DNA of 64,000 nucleotides from an uncultured Cellvibrio sp. (GCA_937958105.1 CALFXJ010000021.1:1-64000), one strand, 5' to 3'. Shown: positions 1 to 8,991, counted from the first letter of the stretch. Program-made: numbers and translations. The notes: generated from the letters alone by a model not told the origin.

Positions 1-52
1 CATTGGTGTGGACATCGAAGGTCCGTTTAAGCCGGAAAGCTACAAGTATTAA
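1..52 (+). CDS. ahcY: adenosylhomocysteinase, C-terminal end only
   Basis: Only the last 16 codons and a TAA stop are in the window. The visible tail, ending GPFKPESYKY, matches the conserved C-terminus of S-adenosylhomocysteine hydrolase (GP[FY]KP..Y[KR]Y), whose final Lys-Tyr contacts the NAD cofactor of the neighbouring subunit. The enzyme splits S-adenosylhomocysteine into adenosine and homocysteine in the cytoplasm. The next gene is metF, and ahcY-metF is a common proteobacterial pairing because MetF supplies the methyl donor that remethylates homocysteine. The call rests on a short tail plus context. Confidence 0.75.
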   Translation, partial: IGVDIEGPFKPESYKY

Positions 53-106
53 TTTTCTGGTGCCAGCCGGCTATCGGTATTTTGTATAACGGCGGTCCGG
101 ATTTCT

Positions 107-139
107 GTAGGTCGGATTAGCTCTAAGCGTAATCCGACA
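107..139 (+). repeat. REP-type palindromic repeat (ahcY-metF gap, copy 1)
   Basis: GTAGGTCGGATTAGC, then a short variable loop, then GCGTAATCCGACA. The two arms (GTCGGATTA and TAATCCGAC) are inverted complements and can form a hairpin. The same unit recurs in many intergenic gaps of the window. Confidence 0.85.
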
Positions 140-171
140 AACAGCCTGCCGGTCGATTTGATAAAGACCTG

Positions 172-203
172 CAGGTCGAATCAGCCAAAGGCGTAATCCG
201 ACA
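172..203 (+). repeat. REP-type palindromic repeat (copy 2, diverged left arm)
   Basis: Same family as the copy at 107-139, same orientation. The left arm reads CAGGTCGAATCAGCC (two changes) and the right arm GCGTAATCCGACA is intact. Confidence 0.75.
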
Positions 204-326
204 GCGAGCTGGTTAATACGACTTTTAAATGACTGCCGGATTACCTCAGGGAATTGCGGTCCGGATGGGCGCAGCATGATCCCGTATTACACGCGCAACA
301 AAATTAACACGAATGCGCACCTGAAA

Positions 327-357
327 TGTCGGATTACGCTGCGCTAATCTGACCTAC
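327..357 (-). repeat. REP-type palindromic repeat (copy 3, inverted)
   Basis: TGTCGGATTACGC ... GCTAATCTGACCTAC is the family consensus in reverse orientation. It lies about 30 bases before the metF start, so a hairpin here would sit in the metF leader or between ahcY and metF on a shared transcript. Apart from these three copies the gap 53-386 shows no gene. Confidence 0.8.
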
Positions 358-386
358 CATTACCATCACATTTGCAGAACAACAAC

Positions 387-1235
387 ATGACAGACTCTCA
401 CCCCCGTTTAAGTTTTGAGTTTTTCCCACCCAAGACGCCGGAAGGAAAACAAAAACTCATCAAGGTGCGCGACCAGCTCAATAGCTTTGCGCCGGATTTT
501 TTTTCAGTGACCTATGGGGCCGGCGGCTCAACCCGCGATAACACCAAAGGTATTGTCACCAGCTTTAAAGCAAGCGGAATTTCAACAGCACCGCATTTGT
601 CATTCGGCGGTGATGATGAAGCCACCGTTCTTGCTCTGCTGCAGGAATATAAAGACGCCGGTGTTGACCGCATTGTAGCGTTACGTGGTGATATGCCCTC
701 CGGTGTAGGCGGTGCGTATCAGCTGGTGTATGCCAACGAGCTGGTGGCATTTATCCGGAAACATTTCGGCGATCACTTCCATCTGGAAGTTGCTGCTTAT
801 CCGGAAATTCATCCGCAAGCCAAAAGCTACAGCGATGATATTCGTTATCTGAAGGGTAAATTTGACGCAGGTGCCAATAGCGGCATCACGCAATATTTTT
901 TCAATCCGGATTCCTATTTTTATTTTATGGAGCAGTGCCATAAAGCTGGTATTGATCAGCCGATTTATCCGGGCATTATGCCAATCATTAATTATCGCAA
1001 TCTCACCCGTTTTTCCGACACCTGCGGTGCCGAAATTCCACGCTGGTTACGCAAGGCGCTGGAAAATTTCGGTGATGATGAAGCCAGCCTGAAAAGTTTT
1101 GGCGTGGATCTGGTAAGCGAACTATGCGAAGTGTTGCTGGAAAATGATGCGCCTGGTTTGCATTTCTACACCATGAACCAGACCGAACCCACGGCGCAAA
1201 TCGTCAGCAACCTCGGGTTAATTCCTACTGAATAA
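387..1235 (+). CDS. metF: 5,10-methylenetetrahydrofolate reductase
   Basis: FAD-dependent reduction of 5,10-methylene-THF to 5-methyl-THF, the methyl donor for methionine synthesis; cytoplasmic. The 282-residue protein begins with the family signature LSFEFFPPKT, whose Glu (E11) aligns with the catalytic Glu28 of E. coli MetF. It then shows SVTYGAGGS, ALRGDMP and the FQPD-like QYFFNPD segment of the TIM barrel. Length is typical for the family. The reading frame is open upstream to a TTG at 372, but the ATG at 387 fits the homologous N-terminus better; no strong ribosome site is visible. It follows ahcY in the same direction, linking the two halves of the activated-methyl cycle. A 12-bp hairpin lies just past the stop. 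Confidence 0.95.
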   Translation: MTDSHPRLSFEFFPPKTPEGKQKLIKVRDQLNSFAPDFFSVTYGAGGSTRDNTKGIVTSFKASGISTAPHLSFGGDDEATVLALLQEYKDAGVDRIVALRGDMPSGVGGAYQLVYANELVAFIRKHFGDHFHLEVAAYPEIHPQAKSYSDDIRYLKGKFDAGANSGITQYFFNPDSYFYFMEQCHKAGIDQPIYPGIMPIINYRNLTRFSDTCGAEIPRWLRKALENFGDDEASLKSFGVDLVSELCEVLLENDAPGLHFYTMNQTEPTAQIVSNLGLIPTE

Positions 1236-1243
1236 ATTCATCA

Positions 1244-1272
1244 CGCTGATGAGGTTTCGCACCTCATCAGCG
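1244..1272. terminator. perfect 12-bp hairpin between convergent metF and SDR gene
   Basis: CGCTGATGAGGT (1244-1255), 5-base loop, ACCTCATCAGCG (1261-1272). It lies directly after metF and includes the stop codon of the minus-strand SDR gene. Neither side has a strong T-run, so termination may be inefficient. It could serve both convergent genes. Confidence 0.6.
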
Positions 1273-2009
1273 CCCGCCTGACACATCCAGTAAAACACCT
1301 GTCGAGTAAGACGCTTCATTCGATAGCAACCATAAAATGGCGCGCGCAACTTCTTCGGGATATCCGCCGCGCTGCATGGGAATAGCACTTTTTAGACGTT
1401 CAATACGCCCCGGTTCACCGCCGCTGGCGTGAATCTCAGTGTGGATTATTCCCGGCCTTACGGCGTTGACATGAATGCCCTCATCAATCACCTCCTTCGC
1501 CAGGCCTGGGTAAAAGTATCTATCGCACCTTTGGTTGCAGCATAGTCAACGTATTCGTTACTTGATCCCAAACGCGCAGCAATGGACGATACATTGATAA
1601 TTCCACCACCCTGTCCGCCGCACAAAGTGGACATCCGTTTAATCGCTTCACGGGCGCAAATAAAACTGCCGATCACATTGGTGGCGAATAATTTTTCAAG
1701 ATAAGCCGCATCGGCATCCACCACACGCCCCTGTTTAAGAATGCCGGCGTTGTTCACTAATGCCGTTACACGACCTAATTGCTCATCAAATTGCGTAAAG
1801 GCGTGCACGATTTCCGCTTCTTTGCTCACGTCCATTTGTACGGCTACGGCCTTGCCGCCCTTTTTCTGAATTTGCGTCACGATGGCGTGGGCGGCAACCT
1901 CTTGTTCGCGGTAGGTGATGCCGACCTTGTAGCCCTGTTCGGCTGCCAATAATGCAGTGGCTGCGCCTATGCCGCGACTGCCGCCGGTGATGATGATGTT
2001 TTTTTCCAT
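1267..2009 (-). pseudogene. SDR-family oxidoreductase, frameshifted
   Basis: NAD(P)-dependent short-chain dehydrogenase. The N-terminal part (start ATG at 2009, preceded by AGGGA) has the Rossmann motif TGGSRGIG, the NNAG motif and the active-site Tyr-x-x-x-Lys (YAATK) after a Ser-containing INVSS strand. At about 1503-1508 the frame breaks. On the coding strand ACCCAGGCCTGGCG should read ACCCAGGGCCTGGCG, so one G is missing. Downstream, in the shifted frame, the protein continues normally (VIDEGIHVNAVRPGIIHTEIH ... LLDVSGG) to a TGA at 1267-1269. The coding length (743) is one base short of a 247-residue SDR. The N-terminal product lacks the C-terminal substrate-binding part. Either a recent pseudogene or a sequencing error; substrate unknown. 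Confidence 0.85.
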
Positions 2010-2111
2010 GTTTGCATCCCTGGTGAAAGCATTGATCAATTTTAATTAAACGTAACAGCGAGGGTAGTAACAGTTAACGAGGAATATCGGGTTGCAGCAT
2101 CGGGAGAGATG

Positions 2112-2222
2112 TGTCGGATTACGCCGTTGGCTAATCCGACCTACTTCAGTGTGCCATGTAGGTCGCGTTAGCCCACTTCAGTGTGCCATGTAGGTCGCAT
2201 TAGCCCTAGGGCGTAATCCGAC
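2112..2222. repeat. REP cluster with a tandem duplication
   Basis: An inverted REP copy occupies 2112-2144 (TGTCGGATTACGC ... CTAATCCGACCTAC). It is followed by two tandem units of about 32 bases, each starting near CTTCAGTGTGCCATGTAGG (from about 2143 and 2175). The first stops after the left REP arm; the second continues to a full right arm ending at 2222. The gap 2010-2335 contains nothing else I can support. Confidence 0.75.
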
Positions 2223-2335
2223 CATCCAGATGGAAGGGCATCGATTTCAGCAACCGGACAAAACCGACCTTCAGCTATAGAACAAATTCCATATCACAAT
2301 TCGGGTGAACCTCCACAACGTCTAATGCTTACGCT

Positions 2336-3577
2336 TTACACGCGGGTTTTGGGTTGCGGTAGTTCGGGTAATCCTACGGCAGCCATGCTCAATGCTTGCT
2401 GATAATAATCACTACTGCGTTGGGTTTCGCCGAGGCTTTCCAGCAAGCGCGCGAGTTCGGCGCAGGTTTCGGGATCGCGTTTGATCCGCAGGCTTTCGCT
2501 GAAATAATCCCGCGCGCTGCCCCAGATTTCATTGCGCAAACACAGGCGGCCCAGAGTCAATAACAAAATGGGATCGCGCGGGTGTTGTTTATTCCAGCCT
2601 TCCGCGACGGTTAACTGCTGACGCGCATCGCGGCCGCGCAGGCGACCATACAAATAAACCAGGCCCGGATGCCATTCTTTATTAAGCGCTTTGCGTACCA
2701 GAGCCTCCGCTTCCTGATCTTCAAAATTGATGGCCAGCTGACGCGCATAGACTTCGATCATGTCATTGTCTTTCTGCAGATGCGCCGGTACCCGTTCCCA
2801 GGCGGCACGCAGTTTCGACAGTCGATCACCCTGCAGCAACAGACGCACTTCTTCACCGGTTCTTTTCAAGCGCTCGCGATGAATCGTCAACTCCAGCTGA
2901 GCCAGCTCTTCCGGTGAACGGATTTTATAGCTGCGCAACCGATCGAAAATATCGTGCAGCGAATCCCAATCGCGCCGCGCGATATAGACCTCGCACAACA
3001 AATCGAGCAGCACCGGATTCTGAGGCGCTTTGCCTTTGATGCGCAGCAGTGTCATCAGGCATTGATCATATTGCCGGCTGGACAATTCCATACGCGCGCG
3101 CGTGAGTGCCACAGCCAGCTCGGCACCGGGGCCAGTCTCACTGGCCGCCGCCAGCAGTTTTTCGGCTTCGGCACGGTCGCCCATCTCGTAAGTAGCGCGT
3201 GCGGCAGCCAGATAATTGATCAGCGGTGCATCCACCTTGGGCGCCGCACGCAGCAGCTTTTTGCGTGCCTGCAGCCAGTTGCCTTCAATGTAGTCAACGA
3301 GTCCGCTGGCGGTGCGTTTTTGCGCTCGCTCGCTGCCGCCGAAGCTCAGGTAATCAGAAAAATTTCTGACCAGATAGACGCTGCCCGTCAGCACCCGGAG
3401 GACCAGCCAGACCAGTACCAGGGTGATGATCACAATCAATGCGGCGAGCCACAGACTCATCTCAATGGTTTTACTGCCGAAAGCAATCAGCAGATAGCCG
3501 CCGTCTTCCGGCGGACTGAACATCACCCACAAGCCAAAGGCGAGCAGTGCAACAACAATGAACAACAGCTTTTTCAT
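2336..3577 (-). CDS. hemY: HemY, inner-membrane TPR protein of the hem operon
   Basis: A 413-residue member of the gammaproteobacterial HemY family (not the Bacillus protoporphyrinogen oxidase of the same name). Two N-terminal membrane segments (about residues 3-21 and 40-63, rich in Leu/Val/Ile) are followed by a long helical, TPR-like region suited to protein-protein contact in the periplasm. It is implicated in a late step or assembly of heme synthesis; the exact role is not settled. It starts 3 bases after the hemX stop on the minus strand and is the last gene of hemC-hemD-hemX-hemY, so it is almost certainly co-transcribed. Confidence 0.93.
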   Translation of the reverse strand: MKKLLFIVVALLAFGLWVMFSPPEDGGYLLIAFGSKTIEMSLWLAALIVIITLVLVWLVLRVLTGSVYLVRNFSDYLSFGGSERAQKRTASGLVDYIEGNWLQARKKLLRAAPKVDAPLINYLAAARATYEMGDRAEAEKLLAAASETGPGAELAVALTRARMELSSRQYDQCLMTLLRIKGKAPQNPVLLDLLCEVYIARRDWDSLHDIFDRLRSYKIRSPEELAQLELTIHRERLKRTGEEVRLLLQGDRLSKLRAAWERVPAHLQKDNDMIEVYARQLAINFEDQEAEALVRKALNKEWHPGLVYLYGRLRGRDARQQLTVAEGWNKQHPRDPILLLTLGRLCLRNEIWGSARDYFSESLRIKRDPETCAELARLLESLGETQRSSDYYQQALSMAAVGLPELPQPKTRV

Positions 3578-3580
3578 TGG

Positions 3581-4729
3581 TTATTCGCCTCCGTTCTGCG
3601 CAGCTGCTTTGATGTGTTTCCGTTCGATGTAGGTCTTCAGCAGTGCGGTGGACTCGGCAAAGTTCGGCAGCGATTGCGTGATGATCACGTTCTGCAGGTC
3701 TGCCAGTTCAGCCTGGGCCGCGACGGATTGGGTATTCAGCGGGAAGTAAGTCTTCAGCCAGTCCTGCGCCTTCTGCAGACTGGTTTGATAAACCTGTGCT
3801 TCTTCACGCAGGAGCGCAGCCTGGGCCTGTTCCAGCATCAGGCGCATATTCTGTTTGAGGTAGATCTGATTATCCGGCGCGAGGATGGCTGGCACCGGCT
3901 GCGCGTGATCGCGCACCCGCAGGTGATGACTGAACTTGTTCAGCAGGCTGGCAAAACCGCGCTTGGTTTTGGCCCATAGACCTTCGTTTTCCTGCGGCTC
4001 ATCTTCCGGCCAGATTTCCTCGGCGGCGCCGAGGGGCTCAATCAGCGGCAGCTTCTCGATCTGTTCCGACAGGGCCAGCAGACGCAGGTAGACGCCCTCA
4101 CGATCGATGTCGCCGGCCAGGGTCAGTTCGCTCATCTCGCTGGCGAGCGCTTTGCGGACCGGAAACAGATCCGGATCATTCAGATCGCGCAGGATTTCAT
4201 CGACGTTCTGCGCCAGGGCCACCGCATTGCCGCTGTTGCGTTCCAGCAGTACCCGCTGGTTGGCGAGGCGCAGCAGGTATTCCGCTTCCGCCAGTTTCCA
4301 GTCATCGCGATGCACATTGGAAAGCGCCAGGACTCGTGCAGTGGTGTTGTCGAGGCGCTGTGCCAGCTCGCCCAGGTTGCTCTGCACTGCCGCCTGCTGA
4401 TCAGCCAGTTGCTGTTCGAGCGCGGTTGACAGGCTTTCCTGCTGCGCGCGGGTATCGCGCAGCTGTTGCTGCAGCCGGGCCTGCAGGCCTTCCAGCAGCT
4501 CCTGCTGTTGACGGTATTGCTGCGCAAAATACCAGGCACCGCAGGCAATGCCGGCGATCAGCAACAGCACAACCAGCCAGAGGCCGCCATTGCCCGAACG
4601 GCCCCGTTCAGAACTCCGTCGTGGCGGTGGGGTTTTTGTGGCCGATGATTCGGGCTCGCGCACATCCGGCTTGGGTACATCCGTGGTCGCCGCATCGGTT
4701 ATGACAGGAACAGATTTTTCATCAGTCAC
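3581..4729 (-). CDS. hemX: HemX, membrane protein of the hem operon
   Basis: A 382-residue HemX family protein, often annotated as uroporphyrinogen-III C-methyltransferase although the methyltransferase fold is absent. The cytoplasmic N-terminus is Pro/Ser/Arg-rich (residues 1-48), a single membrane helix spans about 49-69, and a Gln-rich coiled coil covers about 70-130. The conserved HemX domain follows in the periplasm. The start is a GTG at 4729 with GAGAG upstream. It sits between hemD and hemY with short spacing on both sides (24 and 3 bases). A scaffold role in heme biosynthesis is inferred from the operon, not shown by motifs. Confidence 0.92.
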   Translation of the reverse strand: MTDEKSVPVITDAATTDVPKPDVREPESSATKTPPPRRSSERGRSGNGGLWLVVLLLIAGIACGAWYFAQQYRQQQELLEGLQARLQQQLRDTRAQQESLSTALEQQLADQQAAVQSNLGELAQRLDNTTARVLALSNVHRDDWKLAEAEYLLRLANQRVLLERNSGNAVALAQNVDEILRDLNDPDLFPVRKALASEMSELTLAGDIDREGVYLRLLALSEQIEKLPLIEPLGAAEEIWPEDEPQENEGLWAKTKRGFASLLNKFSHHLRVRDHAQPVPAILAPDNQIYLKQNMRLMLEQAQAALLREEAQVYQTSLQKAQDWLKTYFPLNTQSVAAQAELADLQNVIITQSLPNFAESTALLKTYIERKHIKAAAQNGGE

Positions 4730-4753
4730 GGTAATTCACTCTCTTGAATGCCA

Positions 4754-5569
4754 TTAGTTAAGTTGACTCAACGCGGACAACATACTTTTGTCCGTCGCAT
4801 TTTCCGCCACATGCACCGGCGCAAAGCCGGCGTCGCCAGCCAGCTGCGCGACCCGTTCTCCCGGCACCAGCAGCGGGAGCTGGCGCAGACGCTGGGCGAG
4901 CGAAACAGTTTCAGTATTCTGCTCCAGCTGCTCCAGCACCTGCTGGTAATGCTGCAGACTTTCGCCGCTGTGCAGCGCGATGATGTTCCGATATTGCCAG
5001 TCTGCCTCTGTCGCAAACCGCTGCCGCAGCGACTGCGCCGCCTGTTCCGGCAGAAGGCGTTCATACATTTCACAGTAGGACACGCTGGCGCCCCGCTGCC
5101 GCAGTATCTCGCCCATGTAACCGCGTCCGCCGCAGCCGCGGAAGATCACGATCTTTTCACCGTTCACCTGCTGTAGCTCTTCGGCTTCCAGCAGACTTTC
5201 GCTGTTCATCGCGCCGGAGGCGGCAGCTGTCAGCGCGCTGACCGTCAGGCCGTGGTGCTGCAGGTGACGCGCCGTGGCATCGCCCACGGCGAAGTATTCA
5301 ATCCCCAGCGGCAGTTGCGGCCAGTAGTCTTCCAGCCATTGCAATGCAAAGTCCACCGCATTCTGGCTGACAAAGATGGCCTTCTGATACAGGTCAAAGT
5401 CCAGCACGATATTTTTTATCGCGCGCAGCTGGTCCGGCGCACTGACCGCGCGCAACTCCAGCAGCGGCACGGCAACGCTGGCGATGCCGGCAGCGTCCAG
5501 CTGCATGCGCCATTTGTCCGCCTGTGCGGCCGGGCGAGTTACGACTACACGCAGCGGCAATTCACTCAC
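4754..5569 (-). CDS. hemD: uroporphyrinogen-III synthase
   Basis: Cyclises hydroxymethylbilane to uroporphyrinogen III with inversion of ring D; cytoplasmic. The 271-residue protein shows the low-conservation HemD fold with recognisable pieces: VVVTRPAAQADKW at the N-terminus, FVSQNAV, a YFAVGDATA segment, and IIALHSGESLQHY. The start is a GTG whose first base is the last base of the hemC TAG stop, giving tight translational coupling. Position immediately after hemC supports the call, since this family is hard to identify from sequence alone. Confidence 0.93.
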   Translation of the reverse strand: MSELPLRVVVTRPAAQADKWRMQLDAAGIASVAVPLLELRAVSAPDQLRAIKNIVLDFDLYQKAIFVSQNAVDFALQWLEDYWPQLPLGIEYFAVGDATARHLQHHGLTVSALTAAASGAMNSESLLEAEELQQVNGEKIVIFRGCGGRGYMGEILRQRGASVSYCEMYERLLPEQAAQSLRQRFATEADWQYRNIIALHSGESLQHYQQVLEQLEQNTETVSLAQRLRQLPLLVPGERVAQLAGDAGFAPVHVAENATDKSMLSALSQLN

Positions 5570-6513
5570 TACCGGACGTCCTCCTGATAGACAGCGGCGA
5601 GAATCTTATCGGCCCCTGCTTTCAGCAAACGTTCCGCCAGGGTCACCCCCATGTGTTCTGCCTGCTCCACCGGTCCACGGATTTCGTCGAACAACATCTG
5701 GCTGCCGTCCGGCGCGCCTACCAGGCCACGCAGCCACAGTCCCTCGTCCGTGTGCAGGGCATAGCAGGCGATAGGCACCTGACAGCCACCCTGCAGGCGA
5801 CGGTTCATTGCACGTTCGGCGGTAACCTGCTCAGTGGTGAGTTGATCGCGCAGGGGTTGCAGCAGGGCGATGGTGTCGGCATCGTCGAGGCGGCATTCAA
5901 TCCCCACGGCCCCTTGGCCGCCGGCGGGTAAACTCTGTTCAGGGGACAGGTAAGAGCGGATGCGATCGCGCAGCTCCAGACGCAGCAGGCCAGCCGCCGC
6001 GAGGATAATTGCGTCGTATTCATTGTTGTCCAGCCGGGCGAGACGCGTCTGTACATTACCGCGCAAAAATTTCACCTGCAGGTCCGGGCGCTGTGCCAAC
6101 AACTGGCATTGCCGCCGCAGGCTTGAGGTCCCCACGACGCTGCCCGTCGGCAGGGAATCCAGATCTGCAAAGCGGTTAGAGACGAAGGCATCGCGGGGAT
6201 CCTCCCGGGGGCAGATGACAGCCAGTCCCAGACCTTCCGGAAATTCCATGGGTACGTCCTTCATGGAATGCACAGCGATATCCGCTTCGTCGTCCAGCAG
6301 GGCGTTCTCAAGCTCTTTTACGAAGAGCCCTTTGCCACCAACTTTTGCCAGGGGAACATCAAGGATTTTGTCGCCGCGACTGACCAGAGGCACCAGCTCC
6401 ACCACCAGCCCGGGGTGATGGCGTTCCAGTTCGGCTTTCACGTATTCCGCCTGCCAGAGGGCGAGCAGACTTTTACGGGTGGCGATGCGCAGGGGGCGAG
6501 ATGAGACGGGCAT
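5569..6513 (-). CDS. hemC: hydroxymethylbilane synthase (porphobilinogen deaminase)
   Basis: Joins four porphobilinogen molecules into hydroxymethylbilane. The 314-residue protein has IATRKS.LALWQA at the N-terminus, VHSMKDVP with the catalytic Asp at residue 86, the Arg-rich GTSSLRR and RGNVQTR substrate-binding stretches, and LQGGCQVP with Cys244, the attachment site of the dipyrromethane cofactor. The frame stays open for another 164 codons upstream, but homology begins at the ATG at 6513, giving the usual length. It is the first gene of the hem operon; the promoter should lie in 6514-6730, divergent from the cardiolipin synthase gene. Confidence 0.97.
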   Translation of the reverse strand: MPVSSRPLRIATRKSLLALWQAEYVKAELERHHPGLVVELVPLVSRGDKILDVPLAKVGGKGLFVKELENALLDDEADIAVHSMKDVPMEFPEGLGLAVICPREDPRDAFVSNRFADLDSLPTGSVVGTSSLRRQCQLLAQRPDLQVKFLRGNVQTRLARLDNNEYDAIILAAAGLLRLELRDRIRSYLSPEQSLPAGGQGAVGIECRLDDADTIALLQPLRDQLTTEQVTAERAMNRRLQGGCQVPIACYALHTDEGLWLRGLVGAPDGSQMLFDEIRGPVEQAEHMGVTLAERLLKAGADKILAAVYQEDVR

Positions 6514-6730
6514 AACAAACGGGATCCGATTTGAGGGCTTAAAAGTGGGCCTATGATAGCAGAGGCTGTCCCATGGGGTTGCGAACCGGGACGGCATCCT
6601 GCGCAGAGACAGGAAGACCCGACCTTCCATGGCTTGCGCGGGCTTCCGCCAAGTGTCTACACTCGCGCTTCCTAAAGGATTTCTCGCTGCAGCGCTGACG
6701 CGCTGCGGTCTCCAACATTCGGGATCAGGT

Positions 6731-8191
6731 ATGTCGAATTCCTTCGGGACTGTGGTCAGTCTCGTCCAACAAGGTCTAATCCTGCTGCACTTCACGCTGG
6801 TCATTACCTTTGCTGTGCGCGTCATCATCCAGCGCCTGCCAGTGGGCGCATCTCTGGCGTGGCTGCTGGTGCTGGCGCTCCTGCCGTATGTGGGTGTGGG
6901 CCTGTATCTGTTGTTCGGCGAGCGCTTTCTTGGCGTGAAACACCAGCAGCGCCGGCTGCGCCTGCAGCAGCTGTTCGATATCCCCGCCCTGCGTCTGGGC
7001 CCCATGGCCGACCAGTGCTGGGAGGAGTTTCATCCGGCCAGCCAGGCGCTGGCCACACTGGAGTTTCAGACCATCGGGATTCCCGCGCTGGGAGGCAACA
7101 GCGTCGACTTCCTCCGCACCGCCCGCGAAACCATCCAGCAACTGTGCCGCGACATCCGCTCCGCCCGTCACACCTGCCATCTGGAGTTTTATATCTGGCA
7201 TCCGGGCGGGATGGCCGATGACGTGGCCGATGCACTTTTCGAGGCCGCAGAGCGCGGCGTTTACTGTCGGATCATGCTGGACGCGGTGGGCAGCAACACC
7301 TTCTTCAAGTCAGAGCTGTGGCACCGCCTGCAGCATCCCCGGATCGAGCTGATCAAGGCCTGCCCCATCGGCATCATCCCCGCCAGTCTGGCGCGCTATG
7401 ACCTGCGCAGCCATCGCAAGACGGTGATTATCGACAACCGTATTGCCTACGTGGGCAGCTTCAACCTGATTGACCCGGCGCATTTCAAGCAGTCACTGGA
7501 TGTGGGGGAATGGATTGATCTGATGGCGCGGGTGGAAGGGCCGCTGGTGCAGGTACTTAATGCCGTGTTCCTGTGGTACTGGAATATCGAGACAGGCCAG
7601 ACCCTGCCCCTGTTGTCCAAACCCGTGGAGATCCGTCAGGACAAGATGGTGGCCCAGGTGGCGCCCTCGGGGCCGGATAATGTCACCCACAGTATCCTGA
7701 TCAGCCTTCTGCAGGGCATCTACTCTGCGACCCGTTCGGTGGATATTGTCACCCCCTATTTTGTGCCGGGGGAAGCGCTGGAGCTGGCCTTGAGTATTGC
7801 CGCGCGGCGCGGCGTGACGGTGAATCTGATCCTGCCCAAACGGGTGGATTCCTTCCTGGTGCGCCACGCCAGCCGCTCTTACTTCAGTGGATTAATGGAA
7901 GCCGGGGTGAACATCCTCCAGTTTGAACAGGGACTGCTTCATACCAAGTGCATCGTCATTGACGACCAGCTTGCGTTCTTTGGGACAGTAAACATGGACC
8001 AGCGCAGCCTGTGGTTGAACTTTGAGATGACGCTGATCGTTTATGACCAGCCGACGGTGGCGCAGCTGGCGCAGATCGTCAGCGACTACCGCCAGCTCAC
8101 CGTGCCCCTGGACCCGCAGGTCTGGCAGCAGCGCAGCCGGGTTTCCCACCTGTTCGAGAACATCATGCACCTGATGAGTCCGTTGATCTGA
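6731..8191 (+). CDS. clsA: cardiolipin synthase A-type phospholipase D protein
   Basis: Condenses two phosphatidylglycerols to cardiolipin and glycerol at the inner membrane. The 486-residue protein has two N-terminal membrane helices (about residues 10-33 and 43-63) and two HKD motifs of the PLD family: H228-x-K230-x4-D235 with GSFN, and H404-x-K406-x4-D411 with GTVNMDQRS. This is the ClsA architecture and length. The ATG at 6731 is chosen because upstream in-frame sequence lacks family similarity. It lies between hemC and algR, facing the opposite way; in Pseudomonas these two are usually adjacent, so the gene looks inserted into a conserved block. It ends one base before the algR stop on the other strand. 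Confidence 0.93.
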   Translation: MSNSFGTVVSLVQQGLILLHFTLVITFAVRVIIQRLPVGASLAWLLVLALLPYVGVGLYLLFGERFLGVKHQQRRLRLQQLFDIPALRLGPMADQCWEEFHPASQALATLEFQTIGIPALGGNSVDFLRTARETIQQLCRDIRSARHTCHLEFYIWHPGGMADDVADALFEAAERGVYCRIMLDAVGSNTFFKSELWHRLQHPRIELIKACPIGIIPASLARYDLRSHRKTVIIDNRIAYVGSFNLIDPAHFKQSLDVGEWIDLMARVEGPLVQVLNAVFLWYWNIETGQTLPLLSKPVEIRQDKMVAQVAPSGPDNVTHSILISLLQGIYSATRSVDIVTPYFVPGEALELALSIAARRGVTVNLILPKRVDSFLVRHASRSYFSGLMEAGVNILQFEQGLLHTKCIVIDDQLAFFGTVNMDQRSLWLNFEMTLIVYDQPTVAQLAQIVSDYRQLTVPLDPQVWQQRSRVSHLFENIMHLMSPLI

Positions 8192-8192
8192 T

Positions 8193-8930
8193 CTACAGGT
8201 GCTTCAGTAACGCTTTCAATCCTCCGACGTGGCGACGGCTGACCACCGGCCGCGTCGCCGTGTCGGCCAGGCGCACCTGATACTGCCCCTGGGGAGAGCG
8301 CTCGATAGCCTCAATGTGCTTTACCGAAACCAGCGCATTGCGGTGGATGCGCAGGAACCGCTGACTGAATTCCTCTTCCAGTTCTTTCAGGGTTTCATCA
8401 AGCAGGTGCTCGCCCTGGGTGTGGTACACAGTCACGTACTTATGGTCGGCGATGAAATAACGCACTTCGTCCAGCGGGATCAGCTCCACCCCTCGCCGGG
8501 TCTTGGCGCTGATGTGGCTGCGCAGGTTGCCGGTGGGCGTATGACTCTGGGAGATGACCGCCCGCTGCGCCTTGTTCACCCGCTGCGCCTTGGTCAGGGC
8601 GTCAAGCAGCTGATCGGCCTTCACGGGTTTGAGGAGATAGCCCACCGCTTCGGTGCCGAAGGCGTCCAGCGCATACTGATCGAATGCCGTGCAGAAGATG
8701 ACCGCCGGTGGGTCGTCGAGAGCGCCAATGCGGCGCGCCACGCTCAGCCCGTCTTCGCCCGGCATGCGTACATCCAGCAGCACAATATCCGGATCAAATT
8801 TACAGATAGCCGCCAGCGCGGCCTCGCCGTTTTCAGCCTCAGCCACCAGCTCATAACCCTCCAGCTTTTTCAGCATGCGTGCCAGGCGCTGGCGAGCCAG
8901 GGGTTCATCATCAACGATGAGTACATCCAT
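8193..8930 (-). CDS. algR: LytTR-family response regulator AlgR
   Basis: Two-component regulator. Receiver domain at residues 1-120 with the acidic pocket D7/D8, the phospho-acceptor D53 in VLLDVRMPG, and the conserved Lys in LLKPV. The LytTR DNA-binding domain spans about 135-245 (IPLDEVRYFIADHKYVTVY, FLRIHRNALV, VSRRH). In Pseudomonas AlgR controls alginate, type IV pili motility and virulence genes with its partner kinase. Here the kinase gene lies upstream on the same strand with a 61-base gap, and argH diverges beyond it, as in Pseudomonas. The targets in this organism cannot be read from the sequence. Confidence 0.93.
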   Translation of the reverse strand: MDVLIVDDEPLARQRLARMLKKLEGYELVAEAENGEAALAAICKFDPDIVLLDVRMPGEDGLSVARRIGALDDPPAVIFCTAFDQYALDAFGTEAVGYLLKPVKADQLLDALTKAQRVNKAQRAVISQSHTPTGNLRSHISAKTRRGVELIPLDEVRYFIADHKYVTVYHTQGEHLLDETLKELEEEFSQRFLRIHRNALVSVKHIEAIERSPQGQYQVRLADTATRPVVSRRHVGGLKALLKHL

Positions 8931-8991
8931 CTTTCTTAGCCTTCTCTAATTATTGATGGGAAATCCGCCGGACCATGTGGCGCTCGCCAGG

